A stretch of DNA of 64,000 nucleotides, taken from contig CAJTAT010000012.1 in NCBI GenBank assembly GCA_910574475.1, positions 31,736-95,735 of the forward strand, read 5' to 3'. The notes beneath the pieces were generated by a model. It was not told the DNA's origin. It saw nothing but the letters and a program-made list of their open reading frames with translations, and searched no databases. Origin of the DNA: Clostridia bacterium (GTDB lineage: Bacteria > Bacillota > Clostridia > Lachnospirales > Lachnospiraceae). Positions within the stretch are counted from its first letter, which is position 1; each line of letters starts with the position of its first letter. Made by a program: the position numbers and the translations under genes. Of this stretch, positions 59,893 through 64,000 are shown piece after piece.

Positions 59893-61263
59893 TTGGAAAG
59901 AACGATTAGCGGCATGATGGGGAAAGGTTCGGTCAATCACAATACGAGAGCCTTTAGCGCAAAGAATGTAGATAAGGAACGTAGCCGGGATAACGTGGAA
60001 TTTTGCCATTCGGATATAAAAGAGGTCTATCATACTCTTTTTGATGAAGCACTGGAACGCTACAACGCAAAGCAGAAACGGAGTGACCGAAAGATTGACG
60101 ATTACTATGAGAAGATACGCCGGGGAAAGCAGGAGAAATTATTTTATGAGGTAATCTTCCAAATCGGCAACAAGGACGATATGAACGTGCAGAGTAGTGA
60201 GGGGCAGTTGGCGAAAGATATTTTATGTGAGTTTATGGAACAGTTTCAGAAAAGAAATCCGAACCTGTTCGTATTCTCAAGCCACTTACACATGGACGAG
60301 CAGACACCGCACATTCACATTGATTTTGTTCCCTTTATCCGTAACAGTAAGCGTGGACTTGATACGAGAGTTTCCTTCAAAGGAGCATTAGCAGAGCAGG
60401 GTTTTAAGGGCGGCACAAGGGGAATGACGGAATGGAATGAATGGATTGAAGCGGAGAAGCAGGAACTTTCTAAAGTCATGGGGCGGCATGGCGTACAGTG
60501 GAAACAGCTAGGCACGCATAACAAGCATTTGTCGGTACTTGATTTTGAAAAGCAGGAGCGGCAGAAAGAGGTTGCGGAACTGGAACAGACAATCTCCGGC
60601 AGTAAAGAGGAATTATCTGACATTCTTCATCAGCAGATAGCGGCAGGACAGGAAACGGAACAGATACGGAAAGAGGGCGAAGCGATCCGGCAGGAAGTGT
60701 CGGAACTTACTGCTGCAAATCATCTTTTGAAAGAGCAGGCAGAAACACTGGCAGAGGATAAAGAAAAGCTGTTATCCGAAAATGAAAAGTTGGAAAAACA
60801 GCAGAAAAATTTACAGCAGGACATTAACAAAATGGTACAGTCAAAGGAAGTCATGGAGAGAAATATACACGCCTATGATGAAGATGTGAAATGGCAGTTG
60901 GCAGAGCCGGGGGCATTGATGAGCGCAAAGGCATATCGGGATAAAAAGGCTTTACCGCTTGTGGAGAAATTGAAAGAAGTCGTTAAAAATCTGACTATCA
61001 AGTGCGTACAGCTTACGGAGCAGGGCAGGAAGCTGACCGCCAAAGTGGAATGGCAACAAAAGCAGATTAGCCGTTTGAAGGATAAGGTCATGGAGCAGAG
61101 TGACACCATAGACCGATTGCAGGAAAAGGCAGTTGATTTGGGGCGTTTGGAGCGTCATTTCGGCAGGGAGCAGGTACAGTCGATAGTGGAACGGTCAAAG
61201 GCATTGGAACAGACAGAACGGGCAAAGAAACGCCCGAAACGTGCCTTTGAAATGAGCCGATAG
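59893..61263 (+). CDS. Mob/Pre (MOB-V type) relaxase of element 2
   Basis: 456 residues from a TTG start at 59893, 10 bases after GGAGG. The relaxase domain has NHNTRAF at the N-terminus and the metal motif HLHMDEQTPHIHIDFVP (H133, H140, H142). A long coiled coil (about 215-440) follows, as in Mob/Pre proteins of rolling-circle plasmids. Unrelated to the element 1 relaxase. It nicks the adjacent oriT and is transferred by a helper conjugation system. Confidence 0.92.
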   Translation: MERTISGMMGKGSVNHNTRAFSAKNVDKERSRDNVEFCHSDIKEVYHTLFDEALERYNAKQKRSDRKIDDYYEKIRRGKQEKLFYEVIFQIGNKDDMNVQSSEGQLAKDILCEFMEQFQKRNPNLFVFSSHLHMDEQTPHIHIDFVPFIRNSKRGLDTRVSFKGALAEQGFKGGTRGMTEWNEWIEAEKQELSKVMGRHGVQWKQLGTHNKHLSVLDFEKQERQKEVAELEQTISGSKEELSDILHQQIAAGQETEQIRKEGEAIRQEVSELTAANHLLKEQAETLAEDKEKLLSENEKLEKQQKNLQQDINKMVQSKEVMERNIHAYDEDVKWQLAEPGALMSAKAYRDKKALPLVEKLKEVVKNLTIKCVQLTEQGRKLTAKVEWQQKQISRLKDKVMEQSDTIDRLQEKAVDLGRLERHFGREQVQSIVERSKALEQTERAKKRPKRAFEMSR

Positions 61264-61284
61264 GAAAGAGAGGATTGATTTGAT

Positions 61285-61599
61285 ATGACAGATATGGAGA
61301 AAAAAGTTATGATACGGCTGTGCGCTAAAATTGCAGCAGAAACAGACCTTTACGAAACGGACAAGGAAGTACAAAATCTGATAGACTGGGTATGTTTGTC
61401 GGAGCAGATAAAGGAAAACAATAATACAATCCGCAATCTGACCGGGGAATATAAAAAGATAGAGCCGGATTGCCGGGAGGGAGTGCGGGCGCAGTTGGAG
61501 CGTATGAAAGAACTTTGCAAAGAGCGCAATAGTCTGTATGAGAAACAGAATGATTTGAAAGGGCAGAAGTGGAAGATTGAGAAGTCGTTGGAACGATAA
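61285..61599 (+). CDS. Coiled-coil protein after the relaxase
   Basis: 104 residues, almost entirely helical (SEQIKENNNTIRNLTGEYKKIEPDC, LERMKELCKERNSLYEKQNDLKGQKWKIEK). AGAGGATTG lies before the ATG, 21 bases after the relaxase stop. No family is recognised. Probably an accessory gene of the mobilization operon, which ends at the terminator that follows. Confidence 0.7.
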   Translation: MTDMEKKVMIRLCAKIAAETDLYETDKEVQNLIDWVCLSEQIKENNNTIRNLTGEYKKIEPDCREGVRAQLERMKELCKERNSLYEKQNDLKGQKWKIEKSLER

Positions 61600-61605
61600 G
61601 AAATG

Positions 61606-61637
61606 TAGGGCGTGGCGGTTGTCATGCCCTATGTTTT
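61606..61637 (+). terminator. Terminator of the mobilization operon of element 2
   Basis: TAGGGCGTG pairs with CATGCCCTA (one G-T pair), 8-base loop, then TGTTTTT. Confidence 0.8.
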
Positions 61638-61707
61638 TATGGTAAATGGAGCGTGAAAGTGATATAATCAAATTCGTAAATCATAAAGTTGCAAAGGTGG
61701 GGTATAG

Positions 61708-62064
61708 GTGAACTTGAATAAAATCAAATCTATTTTACCGGATTTTCAAATGAGCCACTTCAATATGTTTGATACGATTATATTTTTGAAATGGGAAACA
61801 ACATTAGATAATAATTCTTGGGAAGAACATACAAATTTAATATTAGGTATGACCAGTCCAGATAATTATAAGATTTTCATAGAATTTGTAGATGTAAATT
61901 CTTGGCGCTTTCATGGAAGTGGTAAAATTTCTGGATTTTATATTAAAGATATGACCGTGAGAGGATATGAAAATAATTCAAAGTATGAGGTCGGTGATTA
62001 TGAAGAAAATGAAATAGAATTTTATTGTTCAGATGTTATAATAAATAGTTTTGAAAGACTATGA
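61708..62064 (+). CDS. Immunity-protein-like gene 1 (Imm50-like)
   Basis: 118 residues from a GTG start at 61708, after GGTGGGG. Beta-rich: IFIEFVDVNSWRFHGSGKISGFYIKDMTVRGYEN then KYEVGDYEENEIEFYCSDV. The pattern of a strand pair, GF-x-I-x-D and a terminal DYE-x-x-x-I-x-FYC resembles immunity protein 50 / small polymorphic-toxin immunity families. This is a pattern-based guess. AT-rich. A TATAAT at 61663-61668 could drive it. Confidence 0.6.
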   Translation: MNLNKIKSILPDFQMSHFNMFDTIIFLKWETTLDNNSWEEHTNLILGMTSPDNYKIFIEFVDVNSWRFHGSGKISGFYIKDMTVRGYENNSKYEVGDYEENEIEFYCSDVIINSFERL

Positions 62065-62104
62065 TTTTATAAATGAAATTATGGATTGAAAGCGAGAATA
62101 GAGT

Positions 62105-62641
62105 ATGAACAGGTCTGCAAGTGATATATTTAGATTAGAACACGAAATAATAACAAAGTGTGGCATATCGAAAGAACGTTTTCGTAAAGTGAGTGGAAAC
62201 CAGTGGGAAAATATATATCAAAAGATTGCAGAAAAATATGCGGATAAAACAAAAACGTGGAAAAACGGTCTGCATTGGGCTAATACGAATGGTTATAGTC
62301 CTAAAAGCATGAAAAAACTTCTTGGGTGCTATGCGGTTGATTATTCAACATGGTTTCATTTTTTGCCTCAAATTATAAAAGAAGAAAATAAAATGGTTTA
62401 TTTTTTAATCGACAAGAGCAGCGATTGGTATTGTGGAGAAGAATTTTGGATATTTGAAAGTTATGTATCTGAATTAGTGAAAGCCCTTGATTTACTAAAT
62501 CATACAGCTTTTTTAGATAATGGCTGGTTAGATTATTATGTTGTTTCAAAAAAATATCAATGGATTATCGGCTTCAATCACCACGATATTGTTTCGTGTA
62601 TTGGAGAGGGATTAAACCTTAACTGTTTCAAAAATCAATAG
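62105..62641 (+). CDS. Immunity-protein-like gene 2 (DUF6756-like)
   Basis: 178 residues, acidic-aromatic, with WTHW-like clusters (KTWKNGLHWANTNGY, DKSSDWYCGEEFWIFESY) and a conserved-looking end LDYYVVSKKYQWIIGFNHHDIVSCIG. Proteins with this end are small single-domain proteins often found near polymorphic toxins. No toxin is adjacent. The family name is from memory and uncertain. Confidence 0.55.
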   Translation: MNRSASDIFRLEHEIITKCGISKERFRKVSGNQWENIYQKIAEKYADKTKTWKNGLHWANTNGYSPKSMKKLLGCYAVDYSTWFHFLPQIIKEENKMVYFLIDKSSDWYCGEEFWIFESYVSELVKALDLLNHTAFLDNGWLDYYVVSKKYQWIIGFNHHDIVSCIGEGLNLNCFKNQ

Positions 62642-62697
62642 TTTTATTTTCAAAGAAGCGGAAAGATGAGATATTATTATATTTAAGGAGCGTCAAT

Positions 62698-63159
62698 ATG
62701 AATAGTCTACAAAAAGGTTCTATTTTAACATTGCTGAAAACGGATGAAATGAGCAGCAACTATACAAATAATTATTGGTTCTCATATAAAGACTATCTGG
62801 ACCCGGCAGATGATTTTACGGATTTTTGCTGTGAATGTTTTGAGGGAAAGCATGAATATATTGCCTTGATTGAAAATTTAATCAATAAAGATAAAACGGC
62901 AAAAATCTTTGTGCAGGTTTATGGGCTGGACAATAAAGACAAGGTTATAACCGCAGATACTTTGATTATTTTCAGTAAACTATCGCTTGTGGAAATAAAG
63001 CAGATTTTTAATGAACCAAAAGATATATTTCCGAGTGATATTGGAGAAGAAACAGATTTTTCACAACCAACTTTTATGATTGGGGATAATGGGGAATTGA
63101 TTTCAATTACAGAACTATCCCATGAGGGGCAGCGCGTTTACTATTGCTGGTGGGACTAA
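62698..63159 (+). CDS. Immunity-protein-like gene 3
   Basis: 153 residues with AAGGAG 7-8 bases before the ATG. Soluble, acidic, with FTDFCCECFEGKHEYIALIENLI, KIFVQVYGLDNKDKVITADTLIIFS and a terminal QRVYYCWWD. No family is recognised. The size, composition and position in a row of similar orphan genes suggest an immunity role. Confidence 0.6.
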   Translation: MNSLQKGSILTLLKTDEMSSNYTNNYWFSYKDYLDPADDFTDFCCECFEGKHEYIALIENLINKDKTAKIFVQVYGLDNKDKVITADTLIIFSKLSLVEIKQIFNEPKDIFPSDIGEETDFSQPTFMIGDNGELISITELSHEGQRVYYCWWD

Positions 63160-63202
63160 CGTTCTTGTTATTGAATCAATGTTTTTCCTTGTTGATGGTA
63201 CA

Positions 63203-63224
63203 AACATGGTGCTAGCACCATGTT
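63203..63224. promoter_or_regulatory. Perfect 22-bp palindrome
   Basis: AACATGGTGCT followed directly by its exact reverse complement, with no loop, in the 280-bp gap between two cargo genes. It looks like a dimeric repressor site. Otherwise 63160-63438 holds no gene I can support. Confidence 0.55.
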
Positions 63225-63438
63225 ATGAAGGCGTTTAAGGAGAAAATGTGTGTTGGCGTTGTTACGCTTTAGGCTTTGGGAATACCTTATTTTACAAGGC
63301 ATTTGGAATATGAACAGGGCGGGGAGGATATTTTATACCTCTATCCTCAAAAATAGCTTTTATTGCGTAACATTTCAAAAATCGACTACCTTGTCGGGAT
63401 TGTGTTTCTGTTGAAAATCTTATATAGTTGAGGAAAGT

Positions 63439-63648
63439 ATGGTATCCAAGAAAAACAAACGAAAAATAGTATATGAAGGAACAAATTATTATTGGTATGT
63501 GAGAATTAATGAGCATGGTCATAGAGTACATATTATATCAGATGATAAAAAAGTGCATTTGGAGTATCCTTTTTTGGATACGGAAATTCCTGTTACACCA
63601 CAGGATATTAGAAACTATTTGAAACAATATTATGCCAATATCTTATAG
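63439..63648 (+). CDS. Small basic/aromatic protein of unknown function
   Basis: 69 residues, beta-rich, MVSKKNKRKIVYEGTNYYWYVRINEHGHRVHIISDDKKVHLEYPF and then TPQDIRNYLKQYY. TTGAGGAAAG precedes the ATG. The strand pattern with WYVR and HIISDDKK reads like a real folded protein, but no family is recognised. Last gene of element 2. Confidence 0.6.
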   Translation: MVSKKNKRKIVYEGTNYYWYVRINEHGHRVHIISDDKKVHLEYPFLDTEIPVTPQDIRNYLKQYYANIL

Positions 63649-63729
63649 GGAACACTTTTACGAAAAAGTACAAAAAAGGATTTTCAAAAATGGATTGCTA
63701 ATTTGCGGGGATTTGCTATAATAGATGCG

Positions 63730-63748
63730 TGGCAACATTTTGGCAACA
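63730..63748 (+). repeat. Right arm-type direct repeats of element 2
   Basis: TGGCAACATTTTGGCAACA: two units 11 bp apart, starting 121 bp before the core at 63851, the same distance as in element 1. Confidence 0.8.
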
Positions 63749-63811
63749 GAAAATCAGCAAGCCATAATAAATGATGTAATTGATGTAAAAATGGGCGTGT
63801 ATTTGCATAAA

Positions 63812-63831
63812 ACTTAAACAAAAATAGTTAA
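63812..63831. promoter_or_regulatory. Repressor-operator copy at the right end of element 2
   Basis: ACTTAAACAAAAATAGTTAA differs at one position from the 56787-56806 operator and sits 39 bp before the core. Confidence 0.7.
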
Positions 63832-63850
63832 TATTTGCAAAGAACACGCC

Positions 63851-63865
63851 GAGTTCGAATAGTAA
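63851..63865 (+). repeat. Attachment core, right end of element 2
   Basis: GAGTTCGAATAGTAA reads E-F-E-stop (TAG). The sequence beyond is either the original chromosome downstream of guaA or a further insertion. Confidence 0.8.
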
Positions 63866-63938
63866 ACAGAGAGCCGGGAAGCCGCATGAATGAACCGCTC
63901 CCTGTCAAGTAGACAGTTAAAAAAATAAAAATTTTTTC

Positions 63939-63971
63939 CTGCCAGTCGCAAAGAGGACTGGCAGAGTTTTT
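63939..63971 (+). terminator. Terminator beyond the right core
   Basis: CTGCCAGTC pairs perfectly with GACTGGCAG, followed by AGTTTTTA. It may be the original guaA terminator. The stretch 63866-63938 also holds a small CTGTC/GACAG hairpin and an AT run, and no gene. Confidence 0.75.
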
Positions 63972-64000
63972 ATGCAGCATCTTTCAAATAGTTTCTATAT

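Larger units (their letters stand above)
55856..63865 (+). mobile_element. Integrative mobilizable element 2, in tandem with element 1
   Basis: About 8.0 kb between cores at 55856 and 63851. Order: bidirectional terminator, XRE repressor, xis, integrase, RHH protein, RepA-type ATPase, candidate oriT, MobV-type relaxase, coiled-coil protein, terminator, three immunity-like genes, palindrome, small protein, arm repeats. No secretion genes. Higher G+C in the mobilization core than in the cargo. Same left-end plan as element 1, but a different relaxase and cargo. Confidence 0.85.

Noticed and set aside
45224..63865. CRISPR array among the short repeats of the two elements
   Set aside because: Repeats are few, unevenly spaced and tied to element ends or regulators; no cas genes are present.
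63880..63938. Insertion-sequence end beyond the right core
   Set aside because: A short CTGTC/GACAG hairpin and AT run are suggestive, but the window ends before any transposase could be seen.

Overview
The window looks like chromosome of a low-to-mid G+C, low-GC Gram-positive anaerobe, most likely a gut Lachnospiraceae (Blautia / Mediterraneibacter / Dorea-like). The reasons are purine-rich Shine-Dalgarno sites on nearly every gene, a MurE carrying the DNPR motif of meso-diaminopimelate enzymes, clostridial single-chain PurL, small DUF1540 and YjfB-like proteins, and Tn4451/Tn916-style mobile gene families. The genus is inference; no rRNA is present.

Positions 1-15,300 hold aspartate-pathway genes (a cofactor-independent phosphoglycerate-mutase-like enzyme next to aspartokinase lysC), tex, small membrane proteins, a split chromate transporter, a divergent Sir2 protein, xpt, a YitT-type membrane protein, two ECF sigma modules with membrane partners, and one tRNA-Gly(CCC). 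Positions 15,400-30,320 are a dense housekeeping run: an aldose epimerase-like gene, murE, priA, then def-fmt-metalloprotease-rsmB-rlmN-stp-prkC-rsgA-rpe-thiN, which couples translation start and maturation, ribosome assembly and PASTA-kinase signalling. Positions 30,500-43,800 contain an HPr-like protein without the usual histidine, an XPD-like helicase with a nuclease-like front end, a LysR regulator behind a large membrane protein, purL, a LytTR/GHKL two-component pair and a coiled-coil protein of unknown role.

At 43,943 lies guaA, whose product has a normal ATP-pyrophosphatase half but a collapsed glutaminase domain with no catalytic cysteine. The 3' end of guaA is the attachment site of two different integrative mobilizable elements inserted head to tail: element 1 (about 45,224-55,870) and element 2 (about 55,856-63,865). 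Three core sites (45,224; 55,856; 63,851) each encode the last residues E-F-E plus a stop, with three different stop codons. Each element has tandem 11-bp-spaced arm repeats exactly 71 bp inside its left core and 121 bp before its right core, and a copy of its own repressor operator just before the right core. Both start with the same module (terminator, XRE repressor on the minus strand, divergent xis-int and a ribbon-helix-helix gene) but carry unrelated relaxases.

Cargo differs. Element 1 carries TnpV, a duplicated XRE repressor pair with its own operators, a two-TM coiled-coil protein, an AIPR-family anti-phage protein with a small zinc-ribbon partner, and an IS200-type remnant. Element 2 carries a RepA-type ATPase and, after its mobilization operon, a row of small proteins that look like immunity proteins with no toxin beside them. 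Terminators, promoters, two candidate oriT regions, a 149-nt near-palindrome before purL and a pair of hairpin repeats before def are also listed.
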